Of a DNA stretch of 64,000 nucleotides, positions 37,686-48,010 are shown piece by piece. Origin of the DNA: Gammaproteobacteria bacterium (GTDB lineage Bacteria > Pseudomonadota > Gammaproteobacteria > Chromatiales > Chromatiaceae); the NCBI GenBank assembly GCA_021773975.1, contig JAJFJN010000011.1:1-64000 (forward strand). Direction: 5' to 3'. Under the pieces are notes generated by a model. It was not told where the DNA came from. It did not search any database and was given only the letters and a program-made list of their open reading frames with translations. The first letter of the stretch is position 1. Every line of letters begins with the position of its first letter. The position numbers were made by a program, and so were the translations under genes.

Positions 37686-38285
37686 GTGACACAAACCATC
37701 AGCTATCAAATTGAGGGGCGACTCTATCTCAGCATCACCAACCGCTGCACCCTCGAATGCGCCTTCTGTCCAAAAACACTAGGGCATCCAGAAGTCAAAG
37801 GATACGATCTCACAATAGATCAACGACCTACTGCTGCTGAAATCATCCAATCTATTGGTAATCCTACAGACTACCCGGAAATAATATTTTGTGGTTTTGG
37901 TGAGCCAACAATACGGCTGAAGGTGTTGCTAGAGGTTGCAAACTTTATTAAATCAAAAGGGGTGCGAGTCAGGGTAAACAGCGACGGACTGGCCAACTTG
38001 GTTCACAAGCGTAATGTTTTACCTGAATTAGGTAAATATGTAGACGCGCTATCTGTTTCAATGAATGCCCAAAACAAAGCGATCTATGATCAACACTGCC
38101 AACCCGCCCTGCCTAATTCGTACGAAAGCATGTTGGATTTCTTAAAGCAGGCACCACACTATATTAAAGATGTTACAGCTACTGCACTGGATGGGCTTGA
38201 AGGTGTAGATATCAAAGCTTGTGAAGCATTGGCTTTTCAATGTGGTGTTAAATTTCGCAGCCGCATGCTTGGCAGGGTAGGTTAA
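37686..38285 (+). CDS. TatD nuclease-associated radical SAM protein
   Basis: A 199-residue small radical SAM enzyme with the [4Fe-4S] motif C-TLE-C-AF-C (CX3CX2C, about residues 20-27) and the FCGFGEPT SAM-binding segment. It resembles the short radical SAM proteins that occur next to, or fused with, TatD family nucleases. No tatD is seen here, and the substrate is unknown. The start is GTG at 37686. A terminator-like hairpin follows. Confidence 0.82.
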   Translation: MTQTISYQIEGRLYLSITNRCTLECAFCPKTLGHPEVKGYDLTIDQRPTAAEIIQSIGNPTDYPEIIFCGFGEPTIRLKVLLEVANFIKSKGVRVRVNSDGLANLVHKRNVLPELGKYVDALSVSMNAQNKAIYDQHCQPALPNSYESMLDFLKQAPHYIKDVTATALDGLEGVDIKACEALAFQCGVKFRSRMLGRVG

Positions 38286-38286
38286 A

Positions 38287-38322
38287 GCGCAACCTTGCTT
38301 GGGTTACGCACTATGTTTTTTT
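38287..38322 (+). terminator. Rho-independent terminator after radical SAM gene
   Basis: GCGCAACC and GGGTTACGC (38287-38309) pair around a TTGCTT loop with one mismatch. A run of seven T follows at 38316-38322. Confidence 0.6.
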
Positions 38323-38327
38323 ATAAG

Positions 38328-38714
38328 TCAGCCATCAAGTTCCATAACAGCATCCATCTCTACTTCAGCATTCTTTGGAAGTTCAGCCACACCAATAGCT
38401 GCTCTGGCTGGATAAGGCTCTGAAAAGTATTCAGCCATAACGCTATTAACCACAGGAAAATGCGCTAAATCTATTAAAAACACATTCAGTTTAGCCACAT
38501 CAGCAAGCTCCCCTCCAGCGGCTCTTGCTACTGCCTGCAAATTGTCGAATACCCGACGGATCTGTGTCTCAATATCACCTTCTACCATCTCCATGGTCTC
38601 TGGTATCAGTGGAATTTGTCCAGACAGATACACCGTTAATCCACTTTTGACAGCTTGAGAATATGTGCCAATTGCCTGCGGGGCTTGATCGGTACGAATT
38701 ATTTCTCTAGGCAT
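38328..38714 (-). CDS. ridA: RidA family reactive enamine/imine deaminase
   Basis: A 128-residue YjgF/YER057c/UK114 protein with the signature [23 protein letters not shown] (R104, E119 region). RidA hydrolyses 2-aminoacrylate and related imines that would damage PLP enzymes. It lies 40 bp downstream of spoT, an arrangement common in gammaproteobacteria. Confidence 0.95.
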   Translation of the reverse strand: MPREIIRTDQAPQAIGTYSQAVKSGLTVYLSGQIPLIPETMEMVEGDIETQIRRVFDNLQAVARAAGGELADVAKLNVFLIDLAHFPVVNSVMAEYFSEPYPARAAIGVAELPKNAEVEMDAVMELDG

Positions 38715-38754
38715 AACTTGATTCCTGTTTTTTTAATATTGTATAGCATGCGAA

Positions 38755-40938
38755 TTAACCCTGGGCTCTCGTTATACGCATGACGGGCGGCAATGATCGT
38801 AGGTGACGAATAATTCTTGCTAAGTGCTTGCGCCCTCGAACAGCAATAATAAAATCCAGCGTGGATGAAAGTCCATCCCTCTCTTCAATGCTGACATTTT
38901 CAATATTACAGCCCATCTCTGCGATAGAGGCAGCAACCGTTGCTAAAACACCCCGCTTAGTACCAACTTCAACACGAATTTCCGTACTAAACTCAGCCTC
39001 TGCATCCTCTTCCCAGCAAACAGCCAGCCAATTCTCACCACCCTTACGAAAATCACCTAAATTAGGGCACTCTTGTCGATGCACGCTCATCCCGCTCCCT
39101 GGATTGAACACTGCCATAATGGCATCGCCTGGGATTGGTCTGCAGCATTTTGCAAAATTGACCACCATTCCTTCCGTGCCCTTGATTGCCAATTGAACGG
39201 CAGGTTTTTCATGGTCCAGAGTCTCTTGCGCACGCTCAGCATCAGGGCCTGCCATACGACGTGCAACCAGTCTTGACATACGATTCCCCAGTCCGATATC
39301 TGCAAGCAGCGAATCCAGGTCATCCAGTTTGAATTCTGATAGGAGCTGCTGAACCTTGCTCTCTGAGATACCATCTAATGATTGTTCGTAGGCATGTAAA
39401 TCTGTTTCCAACAAACGGCGCCCCAGATTGATTGCTTCCTGCTGCTTAAGATTCTTCAAATAAGCACGCACATTAGCCCTCGCCCTTGCCGTTACCACAA
39501 AACTCAACCACGCTGGATTAGGTGACCCACCTGGAGCGGTGATAACCTCAACTGTTTGACCATTAAAAAGTCGACTGCGAAGCGGAGCTAACCGTCTATC
39601 CACCCGGGCAGCTACACAGTGGTTGCCTACATCCGTATGAACAGCATAGGCAAAATCAATAACCGTTGCCCCTTTAGCCAAAACCATAATTTTACCCCGA
39701 GGGGTAAATACATAAACCTCGTCGGGAAACAGATCAACCTTGACATGCTCAAGAAATTCCAGCGAATTACCCGCCCCTTTCTGCATTTCAAGAAGATTTT
39801 TAACCCACTCCGAAGCTCTAGCCTGCGCAGAACTGCTCCCTCCATCACCTGTTTTATACATCCAGTGGGCAGCAATCCCCGATTCAGCTAATTGATGCAT
39901 CTCTCCCGTGCGGATTTGGATCTCGATTGGCATGCCATGAGGGCCAAACAATACTGTGTGCAAAGACTGGTAACCGTTGGCCTTAGGTATAGCAATGAAA
40001 TCTTTAAAGTGTCCTGGCATGGGTTTATAAAGATTGTGTACCGCACCCAGCACTCGATAACAGGTATCAACCTTGTCTACAATAATACGAAAAGCAAAGA
40101 CATCGACCACTTCAGAAAAAGGACTCTTTTTTGCTCGCATTTTACAGTAAATGCTGTAAAGGTGTTTTTGTCGGCCGATTACCTCACCTGGCAACTCTTC
40201 CTGTCGTAAACGTTCTCTAATGGCTGTTTCAACAGTCCTTAAAACCTCTTTACGATTACCTCGAGCATCTGCTACTGCTTTTGATATAGCGTGATAACGC
40301 ATAGGCCAGTACGCTACAAAACCCAGCTCCTCAAGCTCCAAACGGATGGTATTAATACCCAATCTATTAGCAATAGGCGCATAGATTTCCAGGGTTTCTC
40401 TTGAGATTCGACGGCACTTTTCCGGGCGCATCACGCCCAGCGTACGCATATTATGCAGGCGGTCTGCCAGCTTAATCAAAATGACTCGAATATCCTTAGT
40501 CATCGCCAGCAGCATCTTCTGCAAGCTGGCCGCCTGAGCCTCCGCATGGGTTTTGAAGTCAATCTGAGTTAGCTTACTAACACCATCCACCAGTGATGCA
40601 ATCTCTTCATCAAAGATTTCTACCAGGCCTTCTTTTGCAGTAGGCGTATCTTCAATAACATCATGCAGAATAGCGGCCATTAGGCACTTATAATCCATAT
40701 GCATCTCAGCCAAAATGCGCGCTACTGCAAGTGGATGAAAAATATAAGGCTCACCTGTTTGGCGTGTTTGGCCTTTATGCGCTTCACTGCCAAACATAAA
40801 GGCACGGCGCACCTCATGGATTTGATCGGGTGTAAGGTAAGACTCCAGACACTTGCAAAACCCATCTATAGAAAGATGCGAATCACCTGGCTCAGTATCC
40901 GAGAAAGATTTGGTGGGAGCCATGAAGGGCGCGACCAT
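38755..40938 (-). CDS. spoT: Bifunctional (p)ppGpp synthetase/hydrolase SpoT
   Basis: A 727-residue RelA/SpoT enzyme. The HD hydrolase is intact (H68, H92-D93 in ILHDVIEDT, later KLADRLHNM). The synthetase domain (about 250-375) has FKDFIAIPKANGYQSLHT. TGS and C-terminal ACT domains follow. It makes and degrades the stringent-response alarmone. Neighbouring rpoZ and gmk give the common gmk-rpoZ-spoT order. Confidence 0.96.
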   Translation of the reverse strand: MVAPFMAPTKSFSDTEPGDSHLSIDGFCKCLESYLTPDQIHEVRRAFMFGSEAHKGQTRQTGEPYIFHPLAVARILAEMHMDYKCLMAAILHDVIEDTPTAKEGLVEIFDEEIASLVDGVSKLTQIDFKTHAEAQAASLQKMLLAMTKDIRVILIKLADRLHNMRTLGVMRPEKCRRISRETLEIYAPIANRLGINTIRLELEELGFVAYWPMRYHAISKAVADARGNRKEVLRTVETAIRERLRQEELPGEVIGRQKHLYSIYCKMRAKKSPFSEVVDVFAFRIIVDKVDTCYRVLGAVHNLYKPMPGHFKDFIAIPKANGYQSLHTVLFGPHGMPIEIQIRTGEMHQLAESGIAAHWMYKTGDGGSSSAQARASEWVKNLLEMQKGAGNSLEFLEHVKVDLFPDEVYVFTPRGKIMVLAKGATVIDFAYAVHTDVGNHCVAARVDRRLAPLRSRLFNGQTVEVITAPGGSPNPAWLSFVVTARARANVRAYLKNLKQQEAINLGRRLLETDLHAYEQSLDGISESKVQQLLSEFKLDDLDSLLADIGLGNRMSRLVARRMAGPDAERAQETLDHEKPAVQLAIKGTEGMVVNFAKCCRPIPGDAIMAVFNPGSGMSVHRQECPNLGDFRKGGENWLAVCWEEDAEAEFSTEIRVEVGTKRGVLATVAASIAEMGCNIENVSIEERDGLSSTLDFIIAVRGRKHLARIIRHLRSLPPVMRITRAQG

Positions 40939-41067
40939 ACTGCTTTAAAAAGAGGACGTAAGGGAATTCATCTGCCAACCAACATAATTAAATATTCAAT
41001 TGACTTCTGGGGGTCATTTATCTCTCTCAATCAAGATGTATATATGAAACGAGCAAGACCAACTGCC

Positions 41068-41349
41068 CTAGCTATTACTCACATTAGGTGTTGTCTGTGG
41101 TATTCCAGCCATCTCAGCACTCAGGGCTTCTTCAGGATCAACCGCTTTTGGAGCCGGATTGACACTATTATCATCAACTAAGCCTTCTGCAATTTCTCGT
41201 AACGCCACAACGGTTGGCTTATCATTTTCCCATGGCACAAGTGGCTCTACGCCATTAGCCAATTGACGTGCACGCTTGCTTGCAAGCAGAACCAAATGAA
41301 ACCGGTTATCTACATTTTCCAAACAATCTTCTACTGTAATACGCGCCAT
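41068..41349 (-). CDS. rpoZ: RNA polymerase omega subunit
   Basis: A 93-residue protein with the omega signature [20 protein letters not shown] and ASKRARQL. It assists beta' folding and forms part of a ppGpp site on RNA polymerase. It lies between gmk and spoT on the same strand. Confidence 0.97.
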   Translation of the reverse strand: MARITVEDCLENVDNRFHLVLLASKRARQLANGVEPLVPWENDKPTVVALREIAEGLVDDNSVNPAPKAVDPEEALSAEMAGIPQTTPNVSNS

Positions 41350-41438
41350 AATCTAACTCCGGGAAAAACAGGGCAGCAAAAAAATAGGGGCCACATCAGC
41401 CCCATCTATATTAGCGGAGTGTATCGCATCCAAACCAT

Positions 41439-42050
41439 TCAAGCTAGTAGAGCACTCAGTTTATACCGCAATTTATCAGACTGAATCGATTGTCGTAAGC
41501 GCAAAGCACTAACAATAGCATTCAACTCCTTTAATGCGGATGAAAAATCATCATTCACCACGAGATAATCATATTCTGCATAGTGTGACATCTCTTTTTT
41601 AGCATCCCGCATGCGGCGCTTAATCACCTCTTCACTATCCTGACCCCGCGCACTCAAACGATCATGCAGCGCTTGCGGACTGGGAGGCAAAATAAAAATA
41701 GATACTGCATCTGGCATGGAATTGCGCACTTGGCGCGCACCCTGCCAATCAATCTCTAATACCACATCCTGCCCAATATCCAACCACTCCCTCATCGCTA
41801 CTTCAGAAGTGCCATAGTAGTTATCAAAAACCTGGGCATGCTCCAGAAATGCACCCTCACCAATCATCTGCACAAAATCCGTTTCATCGATAAAATGGTA
41901 ATCTTTGCCACTCTCTTCCCCCGAGCGCTTTGCCCTAGTGGTATGGGACACAGAAACATTAAGCAATGGGTCCGCAGAAACCAACTCTTTCAACAGGCTA
42001 GTCTTACCCGCCCCCGATGGAGCAGAAACGATAAAAAGTGTGCCTTTCAT
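41439..42050 (-). CDS. gmk: Guanylate kinase
   Basis: A 203-residue P-loop kinase (SAPSGAGKTS, K16) that phosphorylates GMP to GDP. The GMP-binding segments SHTTRAKRSGEESGKDYHF and LEIDWQGARQVR are present. It feeds guanine nucleotide and ppGpp pools together with spoT. Confidence 0.97.
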   Translation of the reverse strand: MKGTLFIVSAPSGAGKTSLLKELVSADPLLNVSVSHTTRAKRSGEESGKDYHFIDETDFVQMIGEGAFLEHAQVFDNYYGTSEVAMREWLDIGQDVVLEIDWQGARQVRNSMPDAVSIFILPPSPQALHDRLSARGQDSEEVIKRRMRDAKKEMSHYAEYDYLVVNDDFSSALKELNAIVSALRLRQSIQSDKLRYKLSALLA

Positions 42051-42213
42051 TTAACCTCTTGTCCTATCCAATACTCTCTAAACAATAATCTAACATGATT
42101 TAGGCCGTTGCTGAATTTCAGTCAATCACATACCAATGCTGCCAGACAACCGGCTACCGCTTCAATTTACTGATAGCCTTTCAGCCCTTCTTAATAACTT
42201 AATGCTTTGATAC

Positions 42214-42714
42214 CTACAAAGCGCCACTACTCTCTGCTATATAGCCTTCTCTACGTATCGCAACACGATTCTGCACTCGCGCACAGACTGTGCCATCAGC
42301 CAGATAATAGGCATATTTAAACAGTGGGGTACTACGGCCATGTTGTATTAGCTCATCAGCAATCTCTTTTTTCTGTGCGGCATCAAACTCAAACCTCAAT
42401 TCAAGGTCTGTACGCCCTTCTTGCAGAAAATCCAGGTTCAGGTTGCGTGTCCACACCGAATATTTTTTAAAATGCCATGCACAAGCTAGCGCTGCAATAG
42501 GGTCAGCCAATGAAGCCATGCAGCCCCCAAACATGCTGCCTCCTGGATTACTGGTTTTCTTATTAAGTGGTAACAAGATATGGATCTGGCTCCACTCATC
42601 ATCCAGCATCAACACCTTTATCTGCATGCCTTGGAATGGAAGAAAATCCTCCAACCAATTAATAGGGGTTGGTTGATTAAAGCCTGCTATTTTAGAATTA
42701 CCTTTTTTACGCAT
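42214..42714 (-). CDS. PaaI/DUF4442-type hotdog thioesterase
   Basis: A 166-residue hotdog-fold protein. The segment NPGGSMFGGCMASLADPIAALA (about 56-77) is the helix-and-active-site region of PaaI/YiiD-like thioesterases. The C-terminal half (YYLADGTVCARVQNRVA) completes the fold. It probably hydrolyses an acyl-CoA or acyl-ACP thioester. The substrate is unknown. Confidence 0.75.
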   Translation of the reverse strand: MRKKGNSKIAGFNQPTPINWLEDFLPFQGMQIKVLMLDDEWSQIHILLPLNKKTSNPGGSMFGGCMASLADPIAALACAWHFKKYSVWTRNLNLDFLQEGRTDLELRFEFDAAQKKEIADELIQHGRSTPLFKYAYYLADGTVCARVQNRVAIRREGYIAESSGAL

Positions 42715-42847
42715 GTTTTTATTATAGTTCTTAACTAAGGCGTTAAATTACCAATAGATTAACCACCTAACATAAATTTCCTCATATATAATATGATTTG
42801 TTCTCATAATCTCCACCATTTTCTGTATATTTCACTAAACTTAGGTA

Positions 42848-44833
42848 ATGATTCACTACTATCGACAGTTCATTTGGTTTGTCGGATGTCTGCTGTTGAT
42901 GCTGTCAAATGCACACGGCAGTATTTCACTTTCCACTCAACGCACTAATTTCTTAGCTGCTGAGAAAGCGATAAGCCAAGGTCAGCTGAACCATTACCGA
43001 AAGCTCAAACCCTCTCTGAAAGAGTATCCGCTCTACCCTTATCTTGAATACAAAGAGCTGCGTCACGGGCTACATAAACAGAAAGACAAACGTATCCAAC
43101 AGTTTTTAACCCGTTACGCTGGTACACCACTGGCACCACAATTGCGTAATACCTGGTTAAATCATCTGGTCAAACGTGGCCGCTGGGAAACCTACCTGAA
43201 ATTTTATGAGCCTTCCCTGAGCGTAACCCGCCAATGCCACTACCTGCGTGCACTCTACAAAAGCGGTAAAAAACAGGAAGCACTCAATCAGGCAGGGGCG
43301 CTTTGGCTCTATAAAAGATCACGTCCAAAAGCTTGCAACCCCATATTTAAGGCCTGGCAAAATGCGGGCATGCAGACTAAAAACCTGACTTGGCAACGCA
43401 TTCAGTTGGCTATGGATGCCCGTCAAACAAGCCTGGCACGATACCTTCGCAAATTTTTACCTAAAAGCGAGCAACCGTGGGTTGATCGGTGGCTGAAGGT
43501 TCACCGTAAGCCTCAACTCATCCTGAGTAGTAAAACCTTTACCAAAGAGCACCCATACCGGAATGCTATTTTGCAACATGGAATCAAGCGTCTTGCCCGT
43601 AAAGATGCCACAGCAGCACTTCATGCCTGGAAGCTGCTAAAGAAGCGGTATACCTTTACTGACGAGCAAATACCAAAAATTGAAAGTACCCTCGCTTTTG
43701 CACTAATGCGCGACAAAAACCCGGAAACGCTCTCTTTCCTGACAGAGGTGGAACCTGCCACTGATGATAATTTACTCCGAGAGGCGCGCATAAGAGCCGC
43801 ATTGGATGCACGCAGCTGGTCTACTGCCCTGGTTTGGTTAAAAGCCCTACCAGAAGCACAACGCAAATCAGAAGGTTGGATGTACTGGCTGGCGCGTACC
43901 CTGGAAGAACTAGGCCGAACCGCAGAAGCCAAACAGATATTTAATCAAGTTGCCCATGAACGCAGCTATTACGGCTTTATGGCTGCTGACCGGCTGGGTA
44001 TCAGTTACCATCTCGCCAATATCCCGCTACAGGTGGATGCCTCACTCCAGCAAAAAATGATGGCAAGAGGTGCTATAGCAAGAGCCAAAGAGCTGCACAC
44101 GCTGGGACGACTAGTCGAGGCACGCCGAGAGTGGGAAGCCACCACAAAAGATATGAGCCAGTCTGAGCTTCAGACTGCCGCCAAACTGGCAGAGAGCTGG
44201 GGATGGCATGATCGGGCTATTTTTTCTCTTGCTCGCACTGGCTATTGGGATGATTTGGATCTTCGCTTTCCACTCAAATACAAAGCACATATTGAGACAC
44301 AGGCTAACACCAATAAGCTAGATATAGCCTGGGTGTTTGCCGTGGTGCGCCAGGAGAGCGCCTTTATCCACGACGCTCGTTCAGGTGCCGGAGCCTTGGG
44401 GTTAATGCAGCTCATGCCACGCACAGCTCGTGAAGTATCACGGCGTTTACATGGGCACTCACTCAGATCCCTTAATTCATTACTACTTAAACCCAAACTT
44501 AATATTCAATTAGGCAGCGCTTATCTACGACAGGTATTTGATCGGCTGGATCAACATCAAGTGCTCGCTACTGCAGCCTATAATGCTGGCCCTCATCGCG
44601 TAAAAAAGTGGCTACCTGAGAAAGATGTACCGGCTGACCTTTGGGTTGAAACGGTGCCATTTCAAGAGACACGCCTCTATCTACAGCGGGTATTAAGTTA
44701 CATCGTCATTTATGAGCAACAGCTAGGGCACAAGCCCACAAGATTGGAACATCGGATGCCGTTAGTAAAAGGCACCGGCGTTCTAGCAAATAAACCACCC
44801 AATTCACAAACCATTAAAACCGCTCTGCGTTAA
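42848..44833 (+). CDS. slt: Soluble lytic murein transglycosylase
   Basis: A 661-residue periplasmic enzyme with a signal peptide (about 1-24), a superhelical TPR-like ring domain (about 30-460) and a C-terminal SLT domain. Catalytic E503 lies in VVRQESAF, followed by GALGLMQLMP and TAAYNAGPHRV. It degrades peptidoglycan to anhydromuropeptides. Its 3' end overlaps the convergent gene by 30 bp. Confidence 0.95.
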   Translation: MIHYYRQFIWFVGCLLLMLSNAHGSISLSTQRTNFLAAEKAISQGQLNHYRKLKPSLKEYPLYPYLEYKELRHGLHKQKDKRIQQFLTRYAGTPLAPQLRNTWLNHLVKRGRWETYLKFYEPSLSVTRQCHYLRALYKSGKKQEALNQAGALWLYKRSRPKACNPIFKAWQNAGMQTKNLTWQRIQLAMDARQTSLARYLRKFLPKSEQPWVDRWLKVHRKPQLILSSKTFTKEHPYRNAILQHGIKRLARKDATAALHAWKLLKKRYTFTDEQIPKIESTLAFALMRDKNPETLSFLTEVEPATDDNLLREARIRAALDARSWSTALVWLKALPEAQRKSEGWMYWLARTLEELGRTAEAKQIFNQVAHERSYYGFMAADRLGISYHLANIPLQVDASLQQKMMARGAIARAKELHTLGRLVEARREWEATTKDMSQSELQTAAKLAESWGWHDRAIFSLARTGYWDDLDLRFPLKYKAHIETQANTNKLDIAWVFAVVRQESAFIHDARSGAGALGLMQLMPRTAREVSRRLHGHSLRSLNSLLLKPKLNIQLGSAYLRQVFDRLDQHQVLATAAYNAGPHRVKKWLPEKDVPADLWVETVPFQETRLYLQRVLSYIVIYEQQLGHKPTRLEHRMPLVKGTGVLANKPPNSQTIKTALR

Positions 44834-47194
44834 GACTCTTGCCATACACTTGCGCGGCTGTAGGTTCACTTTTGTTTTAACCCACGCCAGTACATTGTGA
44901 TCGACAAGCACTTCATAAAAACGGCGCCCTTTTTGCTCTTCTAAGCCCATGCAGCTATCTGCCCAAAAATGCACCGCAGCCTCTCTAACTACCAGCCAGT
45001 GCTTAACACCTTTATTGTCTGGATAGCGACCAACATACAGCGCTGTAGCATCGCTCTCCAACAACTCATCTGGCATTAGGCGCTTTAATTTCAACTCTGT
45101 TTTTAATTTCTCAAATGCAGGGCTATCTAACTCAATACCATCAACATTAAATCGCAACAACCGCTCTGGATGCTCTCTTTCAAACATACCAAGGTCCACA
45201 GAGGCCATTACCTCCACTCCTCGTTGACGCGCAAAACTTCGCCGTAATACAGCAGAACAAGAGGAGAGTTGATCAGCTCGATTAATCGCAGATGAGATCA
45301 TGATTTGCCGCTTATCATCATAAAGATAAGCCGGTGACTCATGACTAAACGCAATGCCCAAACCTAACTCTAATGCCGGCAAACCAAATTGCTTATTTTT
45401 AATATTCTGAACATCAACTACTTCCAATATTTTTTGTGCCAACCCACAAGCCCACGCCACACTTAACCGCTGACTTGCAATATTTTCATACTCCAGGATG
45501 CTTAATATAATGGCATCACCTTCAACAAAGACCTTGGCAGCACCATAGCTATCCAATAATCCACTGATTGGTTTAAAAAAATTAAGGCTAAAATAGGTTG
45601 CTGGATTAAGCCCTTTTGCCACCAAACCAGAGGTCATACTCGTTGAGCCACGTATATCTGCTTTGATAATGACATGCTTGCAGATTGGCTGTTTTATAGG
45701 CTCATTTTCATACACGGTAGCGAATTGATATAGCGCACCATTAGCACTGGATAATTCAATATCCTCAGGTTTGCTTAAGATAGAAAGCTGATCCATTGCC
45801 TGATATGTTAAGAAGGCACTCTTAAGATCCCGCCGAAAAATAAGAAAATCTTTTATAAAATCAAGCAGCTGCTGCTGCTGCTCATCACGTGTAAGGTGTT
45901 TGATCCGATCACGAGCCAACTCCAGTTTTTTTACGGTAGTAGCAGCCGATGCCGTTTCTAATTGGAGGGCTGCAAGATATCGTGGCAGCTCTTTGCGCAT
46001 TATCTCTCCTGCCAAATACCGTTGCACCAGTGTAATTGGCACACCTTTATCAGCCTCTCGAATAACCTTACGCGCCTCATAGGCAGCTAAAATCAATGGT
46101 ACAAAACCTAAACGTTTTAATTGCTGGCAAATACTCTTTTTTAAAGCTCGTTGACAATCCTGCCAGCCTGATGGCAACTCTGCTTTTTTAGGCTGCCTAC
46201 TAAAGCACTTCTGTGAGACAGCAGGAGAGGTTAATAGCACAATATTATCTGGCACATCCAACCAGGAGAATTTACCCTGTAGATACTCTTCTGGCTGTAA
46301 CCCACTGCGCAGCAATCTCTCAGCTTCCAGGCAACCATCTACCCGACTCAGAGGTTTATACAGGCGTAATGATTTTTTCAGCTCATTTTTTCCATGAGGC
46401 ACACTCACCGCACTATCACAGGCTATTGCCCAACTGGGTAAATACGCTTCAAAAACCTCTGTTAATAATCGATTAACAGCACCAAAATGCTCAACACAAA
46501 GTGGAAGATAAGCCTCCACTTGCTGGTTATCACTCCAAGGCAGTGGTTGTTGCAGCATCGGGTTACATAAAATATGCTTTGACAGTGGCCAAGAGGTTCC
46601 CAGCACTGATTTACGCAGCATCCGTAGTGATCTTTTTTCTAGTTTTATAAGTGGTGTAAAAAACTGCTGGAGAACCGTATTGCGTATCGTTGCTTTTTCT
46701 TTAGCCAAGGTAACCACACGCTCATGCAGCTCCAGCGCTCGACTATTTGATCGGCCAACGACACCACCGCGATTCCGCTGCATGCCATCACGCAGATGAT
46801 TTAATTCATCATCAATCAGGATCAATATAAACCTGATGACACCTAGCTGGAGCAGTTGAATTTGTTCTAGAGAGGAGGTTTGGCGCGCCTGCTGTATTGC
46901 GGCTTCCATCATATCGGAATAAGCCAAAAGAAACGCATCCATATCTGCTTTTTTAGGCTTTGCTGAGCAAGCACCCAAACCAACGATAGCAGTATCGTGC
47001 TGTAAAATCCCACGCACAAACTGCGTAGCTCTGATAATAAATACAGGACTTAAGGTTATATCGATATGCGCATTATCGATACCTTTCTGCAACTTATGAA
47101 GCTGAATCCCCATAGGCTCAGATGGGTGAAGCAGCGCTAAAAACTCATCCTTTTTTATGCGCTTTTGTGCAAATGTGTTAAACCGGGAAAACAC
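44804..47194 (-). CDS. Large protein with degenerate class III cyclase-like domain
   Basis: A 796-residue cytoplasmic protein with no signal peptide. The N-terminal 500 residues are mainly helical, and I recognise no domain there. About 505-690 resembles a class III adenylate/guanylate cyclase catalytic domain: KADIRGSTSMT (first metal Asp), FVEGDAIILSI (second metal Asp), GLGIAFSHE and SSAINRADQL. In the last motif the usual Asn-x-x-x-Arg pattern has Gln where Arg is expected, so catalysis is doubtful. Residues 700-796 are a separate C-terminal region. Function is unknown. Confidence 0.7.
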   Translation of the reverse strand: MFSRFNTFAQKRIKKDEFLALLHPSEPMGIQLHKLQKGIDNAHIDITLSPVFIIRATQFVRGILQHDTAIVGLGACSAKPKKADMDAFLLAYSDMMEAAIQQARQTSSLEQIQLLQLGVIRFILILIDDELNHLRDGMQRNRGGVVGRSNSRALELHERVVTLAKEKATIRNTVLQQFFTPLIKLEKRSLRMLRKSVLGTSWPLSKHILCNPMLQQPLPWSDNQQVEAYLPLCVEHFGAVNRLLTEVFEAYLPSWAIACDSAVSVPHGKNELKKSLRLYKPLSRVDGCLEAERLLRSGLQPEEYLQGKFSWLDVPDNIVLLTSPAVSQKCFSRQPKKAELPSGWQDCQRALKKSICQQLKRLGFVPLILAAYEARKVIREADKGVPITLVQRYLAGEIMRKELPRYLAALQLETASAATTVKKLELARDRIKHLTRDEQQQQLLDFIKDFLIFRRDLKSAFLTYQAMDQLSILSKPEDIELSSANGALYQFATVYENEPIKQPICKHVIIKADIRGSTSMTSGLVAKGLNPATYFSLNFFKPISGLLDSYGAAKVFVEGDAIILSILEYENIASQRLSVAWACGLAQKILEVVDVQNIKNKQFGLPALELGLGIAFSHESPAYLYDDKRQIMISSAINRADQLSSCSAVLRRSFARQRGVEVMASVDLGMFEREHPERLLRFNVDGIELDSPAFEKLKTELKLKRLMPDELLESDATALYVGRYPDNKGVKHWLVVREAAVHFWADSCMGLEEQKGRRFYEVLVDHNVLAWVKTKVNLQPRKCMARVLTQSGFNGL

Positions 47195-47345
47195 TGTGAC
47201 ACCAAATCAGCGGTTATTAAACACTAACCTCTGCCATAAGATAGTTGTTTTTATAGGCCATTAAAATCAAAAGCCTTGCATGCGAAATACTTTTATCTTG
47301 CTGGAGCGGGCAATATGAATAACTTAAAAATCCAAGATTCTCGCT

Positions 47346-47798
47346 TTAACGCTGCAACATCACCTCAATCAACTGATCTTCAAGCTCAATTCGTGATGCA
47401 AGCACTTCACCCATTTGCGAGAGATCCTTGGATAGATCCTCCAGGTGCAATTCATGATCGGCCTCATCATATTTATCATTAAAAGAGACAGCCACATCCG
47501 TCGTTTCAAGAATATTGGGATAGATGTTCTCAGCAAGCGATACAACGGCCTCTCGCCTCTCTTTGCCACTGCCAATACGGTCATAGACTTCAAAATGCCC
47601 AAAGGCGATGTAGTCAACCAGCACTTCACAGAACTCTTTCAAATGATCGCCAAAAGGTGTTGCTGGGCACAGCGGCTCCAACCCGGCAACATGCCAATAG
47701 AGTGCTAGCACCTCTTTGCGCTCTGTCAGTAATTTATCAATCATGTCCCGTGTGCCAGTGCGGCGCTCTACCACTTTTTCAGTCTGACCATTTGCCAT
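47346..47798 (-). CDS. rsd: Rsd/AlgQ family anti-sigma-70 regulator
   Basis: A 150-residue helical protein of the Rsd/AlgQ family, with TRDMIDKLLTERKEVLALYW (about 13-32), FCEVLVDYIAFGHFEVYDRI and the EDL...LASRIELEDQLIEVM end. Rsd sequesters the housekeeping sigma factor and activates SpoT in E. coli. The ATG at 47798, with an AAGGG site, is preferred over an upstream start at 47888. Confidence 0.88.
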   Translation of the reverse strand: MANGQTEKVVERRTGTRDMIDKLLTERKEVLALYWHVAGLEPLCPATPFGDHLKEFCEVLVDYIAFGHFEVYDRIGSGKERREAVVSLAENIYPNILETTDVAVSFNDKYDEADHELHLEDLSKDLSQMGEVLASRIELEDQLIEVMLQR

Positions 47799-48010
47799 GC
47801 TTAAACCCTTATTTAATCTACATCTGTTAATAAAAACATTAATCACCCTATTATGGCAAGCATCATGCATGCTAAGAGAATTAGACAACCATTCTACCGT
47901 CTATAAAAAATAACAACAGTGCAATAATGCGTTTTAAGCCCAAAGAAAGTAAATTATGTGCTAAATAATCACCCTACTTTAGAGAATAAACGCGCTTAAA
48001 AGGAAAAAAG

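Noticed and set aside
47276-47482. Short plus-strand frame across the rsd end
   Set aside because: It mostly overlaps rsd on the other strand and has no independent support.
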